From Streptomyces roseicoloratus (GTDB lineage Bacteria; Actinomycetota; Actinomycetes; Streptomycetales; Streptomycetaceae), in NCBI RefSeq assembly GCF_004117935.1, contig NZ_SDOY01000145.1, positions 1 to 64,000 of the forward strand: a stretch of 64,000 nt of DNA. Reading direction: 5' to 3'. The translations under genes were made by a program, and so were the position numbers. Below are positions 31,181-39,043 of this stretch, in pieces (position 1 is the stretch's first letter; every line of letters starts with the position of its first letter). The notes under the pieces were generated by a model. It worked only from the letters and a program-made list of their open reading frames with translations. It did no database searches and had not been told where the DNA came from.

Positions 31181-31690
31181 ATGGACTTCACGATCAGGGC
31201 GGTACGGCCCGAGGAGTACGAGGAGCTCGGTGACCTCACCGCGCTGACCTATCTGAACGACGGGCTGCTGCTCCACGGGGAGGACGACTTCTACCTGGCC
31301 GTGCTCCGCGACACGGCCCGGCGGGCGCGCGAGAGCGAGGTGCTCGTCGCCGTCGACGCCGAGGGCCGGGTCATCGGCGGGGTGACCTTCGCCCTCGGCG
31401 GCACTCCCTGGGCGGACATCGCGGTCGTCGGCGAGGCGGAGTTCCGGATGCTGGTGGTCGCCCCGGCCGCCCGCGGCCGGGGCGTCGGCGAAGCCCTCGT
31501 ACGGGCCTGCGCCGACCGGGCGCGGGCCGTGCCCGGCTGTGCGCGGCTCGTCCTCTCCACCGCCGATGTGATGGCCGCGGCGCACCGGATATACGAACGG
31601 CTCGGCTTCGTCCGCACTCCTGAGCGGGACTGGGCGCCGGTCCCCGGCCATCTGCTGCGCACCTACTCCCTGGAGTTGAGCGCTCGCTGA
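31181..31690 (+). CDS. GNAT family N-acetyltransferase
   Basis: 169 residues, ATG at 31181. GNAT core: FRMLVVAPAARGRGVGEALVRACADRA (acetyl-CoA loop RGRGVG) at about 88-113, then AAHRIYERLGFVRTPERDW. Acceptor unknown. No clear ribosome site; the terminator of the previous operon lies just upstream, so it probably has its own weak promoter or little leader. Its 3' end is followed at once by the nrd control region. Confidence 0.85.
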   Translation: MDFTIRAVRPEEYEELGDLTALTYLNDGLLLHGEDDFYLAVLRDTARRARESEVLVAVDAEGRVIGGVTFALGGTPWADIAVVGEAEFRMLVVAPAARGRGVGEALVRACADRARAVPGCARLVLSTADVMAAAHRIYERLGFVRTPERDWAPVPGHLLRTYSLELSAR

Positions 31691-31738
31691 CGACACACAA
31701 CATGTGGGGGGTGCCATGGGAGGCGCCCCCCACATGTA
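31691..31738 (+). promoter_or_regulatory. Hairpin with two NrdR-box-like halves upstream of nrdA
   Basis: ACATGTGGGGGGTGCC (31700-31715) pairs with GGCGCCCCCCACATGT (31722-31737), 15 pairs plus one G-U. It may end transcription from the GNAT gene. The two arms also give boxes ACACAACATGTGGG and CCCACATGTATGCT whose ACATGT centres are 32 bp apart, the three-turn spacing of NrdR box pairs. Confidence 0.55.
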
Positions 31739-31740
31739 TG

Positions 31741-31850
31741 CTCTACCTCGCTGTCGCCGCAGGGGAATCCGGTGGAAATCCGGAACTGTCCCGCAACGGT
31801 GTGCTTCGTGCGTTTTCGTGTGACGTGAGTCCGAGGACCTGCCGACGGCG
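31741..31850 (+). ncRNA. Cobalamin (AdoCbl) riboswitch upstream of nrdA
   Basis: The conserved order is present: GGGAATCCGGTG-GAAATCCGGAACTGTCCCGCAACGG is recognisable in pieces (GGGGAATCCGGTG, then CCGGAACTG, then CCCGCAACGGTG), and the B12 box AGTCCGAGGACCTGCC sits at 31829-31844. It is followed by a possible expression-platform hairpin GCACCCGG (31851-31858)/CCGGGTGC (31868-31875). Control of the class Ia reductase by B12 is known in S. coelicolor: with B12, the B12-dependent class II enzyme is used and nrdAB is shut off. Confidence 0.93.
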
Positions 31851-31990
31851 CACCCGGTCCGTCCGTTCCGGGTGCCACAGACGTCCGGGCCTCGCGGAGT
31901 GGGCCGGTGGACGCGGCGCGGCCGTGCGTGCGGCCCGCCCGTTCCCGCCTCCCCGCCCTGGCCCCGAGCCGAGCGAGGGAGAGCCCCCAC

Positions 31991-34339
31991 GTGACCATCG
32001 CGCCCGCCGATCCGGCCGCAGCGATCGAGAACGACGGCCCCGGGACCGCGCTGCTGCGCACCCTGACCGATCTCACCGCCGACCTCCCGGACACCGACCC
32101 CGGCAAGGTCGCCGCCGCCGCGCTCCGCGGCCGGCACGCCGGCTCGGACGAGGCGGAGCTGCGCGAGCTCGCCACGGAGGCCGCCGCCGGGCTGATCGCC
32201 GAGGACCCGGCGTACTCCCGGCTCGCCGCCCGGCTGCTGACCCTCACCATCGCCGAAGAGGCGGCCGGTCAGGGCGCGGTGTCCTTCTCCGCCTCCGTCG
32301 CCGTCGGCCACCGCGAGGGCCTCATCGCCGACCGCACCGCCGAGTTCGTCGCCGCGCACGCCGCCCGGCTCGACGCGACGATCGACGCGGCCGCCGACGA
32401 CCGCTTCGGCTACTTCGGCCTGCGCACCCTCTACTCGCGCTACCTGCTGCGCCACCCGATCACCCGCAAGGTCATCGAGACCCCGCAGCACTTCATGCTG
32501 CGCGTCGCCTCCGGCCTCGCCGAGGACGACTCGGTGCGCGCGGTGGACGAAGTGGCCGCGCTGTACGGACTGATGAGCCGGCTCGACTACCTGCCCTCCT
32601 CCCCCACGCTCTTCAACTCCGGCACCCGCCACCCGCAGATGTCCTCCTGCTACCTCCTGGACTCCCCGCAGGACGAGCTGGACTCCATCTACGACCGCTA
32701 CCACCAGGTCGCCCGCCTGTCGAAGCACGCCGGCGGCATCGGCCTGTCGTACTCCCGCATCCGCGCCCGCGGTTCGCTCATCCGCGGCACCAACGGCCAC
32801 TCCAACGGCATCGTCCCGTTCCTGAAGACGCTCGACGCCTCCGTCGCCGCCGTCAACCAGGGCGGCCGCCGCAAGGGCGCCGCCGCGGTCTACCTGGAGA
32901 CCTGGCACGCGGACATCGAGGAGTTCCTGGAGCTCCGCGACAACACCGGCGAGGACGCCCGCCGTACGCACAACCTCAACCTGGCGCACTGGATCCCGGA
33001 CGAGTTCATGCGCCGGGTCAACGCGGACGCCGAGTGGTCGCTGTTCTCCCCGGCCGACGTGCCCGAGCTCGTCGACCTGTACGGCGAGGAGTTCGACGCC
33101 GCCTACCGCAAGGCCGAGGCGGCGGGCCTGGCCCGCAAGACCATGCCGGCCCGCGACCTCTACGGCCGGATGATGCGCACCCTCGCGCAGACCGGCAACG
33201 GCTGGATGACCTTCAAGGACGCCTCCAACCGCACCGCCAACCAGACCGCGCTGCCCGGCACCGTCGTCCACTCCTCGAACCTCTGCACCGAGATCATCGA
33301 GGTCACCAACGACGACGAGACCGCCGTCTGCAACCTCGGCTCGGTCAACCTCGGCGCCTTCGTCTCCGGCGACGACATGGACTGGGAGCGGCTCGACGCC
33401 ACCGTCCGCACCGCGGTCACCTTCCTCGACCGGGTCGTCGACATCAACTTCTACCCGACCGAGCAGGCCGGCCGCTCCAACTCCAAGTGGCGTCCGGTCG
33501 GCCTGGGCGCCATGGGCCTCCAGGACGTCTTCTTCAAGCTGAAGCTGCCCTTCGACTCGGCCGAGGCCCGCGCCCTGTCCACCCGGATCGCCGAGCGGAT
33601 CATGCTCGCCGCGTACGAGGCCTCCGCCGACCTCGCCGAGCGCAGCGGACCGCTGCCCGCCTGGGAGCAGACCCGCACCGCCCGGGGCGTCCTGCACCCC
33701 GACCACTACGACGTCGAGCCGGCCTGGCCGGAGCGCTGGGCCGCGCTGCGCGAGCGGATCGCCGCCACCGGTCTGCGCAACAGCCTCCTCCTCGCCATCG
33801 CGCCGACCGCGACCATCGCCTCCATCGCCGGTGTCTACGAGTGCATCGAGCCGCAGGTCTCCAACCTCTTCAAGCGCGAGACGCTGTCCGGCGAGTTCCT
33901 CCAGGTCAACTCGTACCTGGTGGACGAGCTGAAGCGGCTCGGCGTGTGGGACGCCCAGACCCGCGAGGCGCTGCGCGAGTCCAACGGCTCGGTGCAGGGC
34001 TTCGGCTGGGTGCCGGCCGAGGTCCGCGAGCTGTACCGCACGGCCTGGGAGATCCCCCAGCGCGGCCTGATCGACATGGCCGCCGCCCGCACCCCGTTCC
34101 TGGACCAGTCGCAGTCCCTGAACCTGTTCATGGAGACGCCGACCATCGGCAAGCTGTCGTCGATGTACGCGTACGCCTGGAAGCAGGGTCTGAAGACGAC
34201 GTACTACCTGCGCTCGCGCCCGGCGACCCGCATCGCCCGCGCCGCCCAGGCCACCACCATCCCCGTCCAGCAGGTCGCCGACCCCGACGCCGTCGCCTGC
34301 TCCCTTGAGAACCCCGAGTCCTGCGAGGCCTGCCAGTGA
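31991..34339 (+). CDS. nrdA: Class Ia ribonucleoside-diphosphate reductase, large subunit
   Basis: 782 residues from the GTG at 31991 (TIAPADPAAAIEND), with GAGGGAGAG upstream; an ATG at 31907 lies in the riboswitch expression platform and is unlikely. The catalytic cysteines are present: SSCYLLDS, the thiyl-site NLCTEI and the paired C-terminal cysteines CEACQ that shuttle electrons. Also PTATIASIAGVYECIEPQ. It reduces ribonucleoside diphosphates with NrdB. It overlaps nrdB by one base. Confidence 0.96.
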   Translation: MTIAPADPAAAIENDGPGTALLRTLTDLTADLPDTDPGKVAAAALRGRHAGSDEAELRELATEAAAGLIAEDPAYSRLAARLLTLTIAEEAAGQGAVSFSASVAVGHREGLIADRTAEFVAAHAARLDATIDAAADDRFGYFGLRTLYSRYLLRHPITRKVIETPQHFMLRVASGLAEDDSVRAVDEVAALYGLMSRLDYLPSSPTLFNSGTRHPQMSSCYLLDSPQDELDSIYDRYHQVARLSKHAGGIGLSYSRIRARGSLIRGTNGHSNGIVPFLKTLDASVAAVNQGGRRKGAAAVYLETWHADIEEFLELRDNTGEDARRTHNLNLAHWIPDEFMRRVNADAEWSLFSPADVPELVDLYGEEFDAAYRKAEAAGLARKTMPARDLYGRMMRTLAQTGNGWMTFKDASNRTANQTALPGTVVHSSNLCTEIIEVTNDDETAVCNLGSVNLGAFVSGDDMDWERLDATVRTAVTFLDRVVDINFYPTEQAGRSNSKWRPVGLGAMGLQDVFFKLKLPFDSAEARALSTRIAERIMLAAYEASADLAERSGPLPAWEQTRTARGVLHPDHYDVEPAWPERWAALRERIAATGLRNSLLLAIAPTATIASIAGVYECIEPQVSNLFKRETLSGEFLQVNSYLVDELKRLGVWDAQTREALRESNGSVQGFGWVPAEVRELYRTAWEIPQRGLIDMAAARTPFLDQSQSLNLFMETPTIGKLSSMYAYAWKQGLKTTYYLRSRPATRIARAAQATTIPVQQVADPDAVACSLENPESCEACQ

Positions 34340-35358
34340 TGAGCACGACGAACACCGAGAAGAACCTGCTGGACCCGGGCTTCGAACTGACACTCCGTCC
34401 GATGCGCTACCCGGACTTCTACGAGCGCTACCGCGACGCCATCAAGAACACCTGGACCGTCGAGGAGGTCGACCTCCACTCGGACGTCGCCGACCTCGCC
34501 AAGCTGTCCCCCGGCGAGCAGCACATGATCGGCCGCCTGGTCGCGTTCTTCGCGACCGGCGACTCGATCGTGGCGAACAACCTGGTCCTGACGCTGTACA
34601 AGCACATCAACTCCCCGGAGGCGCGCCTGTACCTGTCGCGCCAGCTCTTCGAGGAGGCCGTGCACGTCCAGTTCTACCTGACGCTGCTCGACACCTACCT
34701 GCCCGATCCGGACGACCGCGCGGCGGCCTTCGCGGCCGTGGAGAACATCCCGTCGATCCGCGAGAAGGCCCAGTTCTGCTTCCGGTGGATGGACTCGGTC
34801 GAGAAGATCGACCGCCTGGAGACCCAGGCCGACCGCCGCCGCTTCCTCCTGAACCTGATCTGCTTCGCCGCCTGCATCGAAGGCCTGTTCTTCTACGGCG
34901 CCTTCGCGTACGTGTACTGGTTCCGCAGCCGCGGCCTGCTGCACGGCCTGGCGACGGGGACGAACTGGGTCTTCCGGGACGAGACCATGCACATGAACTT
35001 CGCGTTCGAGGTCGTGGACACCGTCCGCAAGGAGGAGCCCGAGCTCTTCGACGACGAGCTGCGGCAGCAGGTCACCGACATGCTGAAGGAGGCCGTCGAG
35101 GCGGAGCTCCAGTTCGGCCGGGACCTGTGCGGCGAGGGCCTGCCGGGCATGAACACCGAGTCGATGCGCGAGTACCTCCAGTGCGTCGCCGACCAGCGCC
35201 TGACCCGGCTGGGCTTCGCGCCGGTGTACGGCTCGGAGAACCCGTTCGGCTTCATGGAGCTCCAGGGCGTCCAGGAGCTCACCAACTTCTTCGAGCGCCG
35301 CCCGTCCGCCTACCAGGTGGCGGTCGAGGGCTCGGTGGACCTGGACGAGGACTTCTAG
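34339..35358 (+). CDS. nrdB: Class Ia ribonucleotide reductase, small (radical) subunit
   Basis: 339 residues from the ATG at 34339 (TGATG overlap with nrdA). Carries the di-iron ligands in SRQLFEEAVHVQFY and FRDETMHMNFAFEV, and a buried Tyr expected for the radical cofactor. Supplies the radical to NrdA. A strong terminator follows. In S. coelicolor I recall a third gene, an AraC-like nrdS, after nrdB; it is not present here. Confidence 0.96.
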   Translation: MSTTNTEKNLLDPGFELTLRPMRYPDFYERYRDAIKNTWTVEEVDLHSDVADLAKLSPGEQHMIGRLVAFFATGDSIVANNLVLTLYKHINSPEARLYLSRQLFEEAVHVQFYLTLLDTYLPDPDDRAAAFAAVENIPSIREKAQFCFRWMDSVEKIDRLETQADRRRFLLNLICFAACIEGLFFYGAFAYVYWFRSRGLLHGLATGTNWVFRDETMHMNFAFEVVDTVRKEEPELFDDELRQQVTDMLKEAVEAELQFGRDLCGEGLPGMNTESMREYLQCVADQRLTRLGFAPVYGSENPFGFMELQGVQELTNFFERRPSAYQVAVEGSVDLDEDF

Positions 35359-35377
35359 GACCCGCGTTCCGAGAACG

Positions 35378-35422
35378 CCGAAGGGCCCCGCTCCACCACG
35401 GGGGGAGAGCGGGGCCCTTCGG
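35378..35422 (+). terminator. nrdAB terminator
   Basis: Perfect 16-bp stem CCGAAGGGCCCCGCTC (35378-35393)/GAGCGGGGCCCTTCGG (35407-35422), 13-nt loop, 19 nt after the nrdB stop. Confidence 0.9.
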
Positions 35423-35516
35423 CGCACCGGCGCACGCCGGCAGCAGGCTTCTCCACCCGCCGGTCCGGCGCGACCACCGGCGGGATCCCTTACGACGTCG
35501 AGCAGGAGGCCGGACC

Positions 35517-35945
35517 GTGACGGAACGCCCCGAAGAAGTGGGCCCCGTACGGGCCCGGCTGTGGACGGCCGGTGCCGGCCTGGCGGTCGTCGCGGCGGGG
35601 CTGGGAATCCGTTCCGTGGGACGGGGGCCCGTCGCCGAGCACGCGGGGGACGCGCTCTACACCGTGCTGGTCCTGACGCTCGTGGTGCTGGTGGCGCCAC
35701 GGATCCGGCCGGGCATCGCGGCGAGCGCCGCCCTCGGGTTCAGCTGCGCCGTGGAACTCTTCCAGCTGAGCGGCATCCCGGCGCAGTTGGCGACGCACGC
35801 CCCGCTCGCCCGGCTGGTCCTGGGGACATCGTTCAACGCGCCGGATCTGCTCTGGTACGCGGTCGGCGCGGCGTTCGGATGGACCGTCCACCGCGCCGTA
35901 CGCACCCGACGGGGCCCGGGTCAGTCGTTGGGGACGACCGGGTAG
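35517..35945 (+). CDS. DUF2809 family membrane protein
   Basis: 142 residues from the GTG at 35517 with AGGAGG upstream. Four membrane segments (AGAGLAVVAAGLGIRSV; LYTVLVLTLVVLVAP; AASAALGFSCAVELFQL; LLWYAVGAAFGWTVH) with the DUF2809 motif CAVELFQLSG. Function unknown. It follows the nrdAB terminator, so it has its own promoter or depends on read-through, and its last 25 bp overlap the 3' end of the peptide deformylase gene on the other strand. Confidence 0.82.
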   Translation: MTERPEEVGPVRARLWTAGAGLAVVAAGLGIRSVGRGPVAEHAGDALYTVLVLTLVVLVAPRIRPGIAASAALGFSCAVELFQLSGIPAQLATHAPLARLVLGTSFNAPDLLWYAVGAAFGWTVHRAVRTRRGPGQSLGTTG

Positions 35946-36550
35946 CGCGGGGTGCCCTCGGACATCTGGCGGAGGGCGTCCTTGCGGTCGCGCTTCGAGA
36001 GCTTGTCGATGTACAGGAAGCCGTACAGGTGGTCCGTCTCGTGCTGGAGGCAGCGGGCGAAGTAGCCGGTGCCGCGGACCTTGATGTCGTTGCCGTGCAT
36101 GTCCTTGCCGTGGACCTCGGCGTAGTCCGGGCGGGCCAGCGAGGCGTACGCGGTCGGGACCGAGAGGCAGCCCTCGTTGGAGTCGTCGAGGTGGCGGCGG
36201 TCGGCCGGGAGGTCCTGGAGGACCGGGTTGATCACGTGGCCGACGTGCCGGACGCCCTCGTCGTCCAGGCAGTCGTAGACGAAGACCTTGAGGTCGACGC
36301 CGATCTGGTTCGCCGCGAGGCCGACGCCCTCGGCGGTGCGCTGGCTGGCGAACATGTCGTCGATCAGCTGGGCGAGCTCGTCGCCGAACTCGGTGACGTC
36401 CTTGCACTCGCGGTGGAGCACGGGGTTGCCGACGACCGTGATCGGGCGCGAGGTGCCCCGCTCGCGGTGGGCGAGCTCACGCGCCTCGCAGTCCTCCGTG
36501 TCCACGACGAAGCCGTCGTTGATCTGCTCGTCCGTCTCCTGCTGCGCCAT
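35921..36550 (-). CDS. def: Peptide deformylase
   Basis: 209 residues, ATG at 36550. All three deformylase motifs are present: GVGLAANQIG, EGCLSVP and the metal-binding QHETDHLYG. Removes the formyl group from new proteins. The N-terminus is about 40 residues longer than the E. coli enzyme, with the acidic stretch FVVDTEDCEAR, as in other Streptomyces deformylases. Tail-to-tail overlap with the DUF2809 gene. Confidence 0.96.
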   Translation of the reverse strand: MAQQETDEQINDGFVVDTEDCEARELAHRERGTSRPITVVGNPVLHRECKDVTEFGDELAQLIDDMFASQRTAEGVGLAANQIGVDLKVFVYDCLDDEGVRHVGHVINPVLQDLPADRRHLDDSNEGCLSVPTAYASLARPDYAEVHGKDMHGNDIKVRGTGYFARCLQHETDHLYGFLYIDKLSKRDRKDALRQMSEGTPRYPVVPND

Positions 36551-36618
36551 GTCCGGCCGCGCCCTTCTGAAAACCCGATTCCGTCGGAGGACAGCCTACG
36601 GGCCCGAGCCCACCGGCC

Positions 36619-37599
36619 TCAGCAGACCTCTTCCAGATCACGCCACTCGCGGCTGTCCGGGCTGTCCGCCACCCAGCCGTCGAGCAGCCCGCGGACCAGC
36701 CCGGCCGGCGCGGCGATGCCGCACTCGCGCTCCGGCACCCACAGTTCGCCGGGCGAGCGGTGGCCGAGCGGGCCGGGGTGGCCGGGCTCGCTGTGGTCGT
36801 GCGGGTCCAGGTGCTCGCCCTCGCCCTCGGCGCTGGGCATCGTCGACTCGGAGCAGGCGCGGCAGAGCAGCCGGACGGAGGACGACCAGTCCTCGGCGGC
36901 GAAGCCCGCGTCGGCGGCGAGCTGCTCCAGGGCGTCCCGGTCGGCCTCGGTGGCGGCCTCCAGGAGGACCACCCAGGTGGGGACGGGCGAGGGCGCCCAC
37001 AGCTCGATCTCGTCGAAGACGGGGTACGAGGGGCCGGCGCTGGTGGTGCGCTCGCCGTTCGGGACGCCGTCGTGCAGGACGACCTCGCCCCAGCGGCGGC
37101 CCGAGGACGGCAGCGGGATGGACAGGACCTCGATGCGTGCCGGGTCGAGGCGGCGGCCCCACACGACCTCGGCCTCCCCCTCCGGGGAGAGCCGCACGGC
37201 GGCGCTGCCCAGTTCCATGCCGGCCGGCTCGCCGGTGCCGGAGGCGGCTCCGGGGACCTTGAGCCCGTAGGCCTGCCAGGCGCGGCGGGCCAGCGGCCAG
37301 TCCTGCAGGGCGGTGGCGGCGATGCCGACGTTCCACCAGTCGGGGGCGCCGGACTCCTTGTCGAGCAGGGCGACGGCGCGCAGCCCTGCGGCGCGGGCCT
37401 GCTCCCAGTCGTGCCGGAACTTGTGCAGCAGGGCCAGGTTGAACCAGGACTCGGACAGCCAGGGCTCCAGGTCCGCCGCGCGCGTGAGCAGCGCGCCCGC
37501 GTCCTCGTACCGGCCGTCGCCGATCAGCGTGAACGCGCGGTCGGTGGCCTGCCGCCACGAGGCGGAGGGCCGATGCCGTACCTTCCCGAAGATCCTCAC
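36619..37599 (-). CDS. TPR-containing protein of unknown function
   Basis: 326 residues from a GTG (RIFGKVRHRPSASW). The N-terminal 110 residues hold TPR-like helix pairs (AFTLIGDGRYEDAGALLTRAADLEPW; SWFNLALLHKFRHDWEQARAAGLRAV). The rest is a mixed alpha/beta domain with the pair CRAC and an acidic/His-rich linker (EGEGEHLDPHDHSEPGH) that may bind metal. A conserved Streptomyces gene between def and the HD proteins; function unknown. Confidence 0.8.
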   Translation of the reverse strand: MRIFGKVRHRPSASWRQATDRAFTLIGDGRYEDAGALLTRAADLEPWLSESWFNLALLHKFRHDWEQARAAGLRAVALLDKESGAPDWWNVGIAATALQDWPLARRAWQAYGLKVPGAASGTGEPAGMELGSAAVRLSPEGEAEVVWGRRLDPARIEVLSIPLPSSGRRWGEVVLHDGVPNGERTTSAGPSYPVFDEIELWAPSPVPTWVVLLEAATEADRDALEQLAADAGFAAEDWSSSVRLLCRACSESTMPSAEGEGEHLDPHDHSEPGHPGPLGHRSPGELWVPERECGIAAPAGLVRGLLDGWVADSPDSREWRDLEEVC

Positions 37600-37678
37600 G
37601 ATTCCCGCCTGCCGGTCGCTTCACCCTCTTGTTCGCATCCAACCATGCCCGGTCGGACACGCGCTCATTACCCATGGG

Positions 37679-39043
37679 TTACCCCGGAGGAGCTGGGGTG
37701 ACGCCGCCGCGTGCGAGAACGCGTGCGAGCGATTCCACGACGTCGGGGTGGTAGTCGCGGGCGGTGCCGAGCCGGAGCCGTTCCAGGGCGCCGAGGCCGC
37801 CGCACGCGCGGTCGGCGGCGAGGTCGTCGTAGGCGTTGACGGCCCGCACGATCCTGGCCGGAAGGGGCTGCTCACGGTACGGATCGGCCTGCCGCTCGAC
37901 GATCCGGGCGACGGCCTCGGGGACCCCGGTCTGCCGCACCACGGCGGCACCGAGCAGGGCGATCCGGCGCTGTTCCTCGGCGGGCAGCGGGGCGGTGGCG
38001 CCGCCGGCCACCGGGTCGACGAGGGAGAGCTGCCCGATGTCGTGCATGAGCGCCGCGGACTCCAGGACGGTCAGCTCGGGCCCGGAGAGGCCGAGCTCGC
38101 GGCCCACGGCGCGGCTGAGCGCGGCGACCCGGTGGGCGTGGCCGGGCGGGGTGCAGCCGGCGATCTCGGTGGCGCGGGCGAGGGAGGCGATGGTCTGCCG
38201 GCTGGTGGTGCGCACGGCCGCGTACCGCCGGAACGAGACCTGGGTGAGGACCAGCGGTACGGCGAGGACGGGCAGCGCCCAGAGTCCGGCGACGGCCACC
38301 GCGAGGGCCATGACCGCGCCGGTGGCGCACACGGCGGAGCCGATGCCGGGCAGGGCGCGCAGCTCGTCGCGGAGCAGCGGCGCGTAGGGGTGGCCGGTGC
38401 GGGCGCGGTGCAGCAGGGCGGCGAGGACGGCGTCGCACAGGGCGGTGAGGAGGAGCAGCAGGACCAGGAAGAGGACGTGCGACGGGCCCTGGCCGAGGCG
38501 GGCGGTGACGGCGCCGGCGTTGTAGAGGGGCTGGAAGCAGGCGGCGGCGAAGGCGACGGTGAGGACCCGGCGGGCCAGGTGGTCCAGGTCGGGGTCGCGG
38601 CCGCGGGCGAGGTGGGGCACCGTTCCGGCGAGGCCGGCGGCGACGACCACGGCGACGGTCTGGAGGACGCCGTGGGTGGTGGTCTTGCCGGCGTTCTGCC
38701 CGAGCAGGGCGTAGGCGAGCGCGCCGGCGGTGGCGAGCGGGGCCGGTTCCCGCTCGCCGGGCCGGGCGCCCCAGCGGGCGAGCTCGCCGAAGGCGATGAG
38801 GACGCCGAAGGCCAGGGCGTTCGCCGGCTCGTCGAGACCGTGCCAGAAGGTGAGGCCGAGGGCGGTGAGGGTGAGCAGGAGGGCGGCGCCGTGAACGGCG
38901 GTGGCGGTCCGGGCGCCGGTGGCTCCGGTGCGGGCCGGGTTGACGCCCCTGGTTCTCGTACGGGGCCGCCCGACGCCGGCGGTCCTCGTACGGGCGCCAC
39001 CAGCCCGCCCGGAACCGGCCCGCCCGGAACCGGCGGCCTTCAT
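37679..39043 (-). CDS. Membrane HD-domain protein, degenerate HD-GYP type
   Basis: 454 residues from the ATG at 39043, which overlaps the upstream gene's stop (ATGA, 39040-39043). The first about 45 residues are Arg/Gly/Ala-rich; then about seven hydrophobic segments; then an HD domain with HAHRVAALSRAVGREL and ALMHDIGQLSLVDPV. The HHERxDGxGYP block of active HD-GYP phosphodiesterases is missing (VERQADPYREQPLP instead). So it is likely inactive towards cyclic di-GMP, or acts on another substrate, and may be a partner of the canonical HD-GYP protein made just before it. Confidence 0.82.
   Translation of the reverse strand: MKAAGSGRAGSGRAGGARTRTAGVGRPRTRTRGVNPARTGATGARTATAVHGAALLLTLTALGLTFWHGLDEPANALAFGVLIAFGELARWGARPGEREPAPLATAGALAYALLGQNAGKTTTHGVLQTVAVVVAAGLAGTVPHLARGRDPDLDHLARRVLTVAFAAACFQPLYNAGAVTARLGQGPSHVLFLVLLLLLTALCDAVLAALLHRARTGHPYAPLLRDELRALPGIGSAVCATGAVMALAVAVAGLWALPVLAVPLVLTQVSFRRYAAVRTTSRQTIASLARATEIAGCTPPGHAHRVAALSRAVGRELGLSGPELTVLESAALMHDIGQLSLVDPVAGGATAPLPAEEQRRIALLGAAVVRQTGVPEAVARIVERQADPYREQPLPARIVRAVNAYDDLAADRACGGLGALERLRLGTARDYHPDVVESLARVLARGGVTPAPPG

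Noticed and set aside
31702..34308. A second 868-residue plus-strand frame in the nrdA region
   Set aside because: Out of frame with nrdA, Arg/Pro-rich, and passes through the riboswitch.
29417..34393. A 1658-residue minus-strand frame across mctP and nrdA
   Set aside because: Composition is Gly/Val/Arg/Asp-rich shadow sequence without motifs, and it lies opposite well-identified genes.
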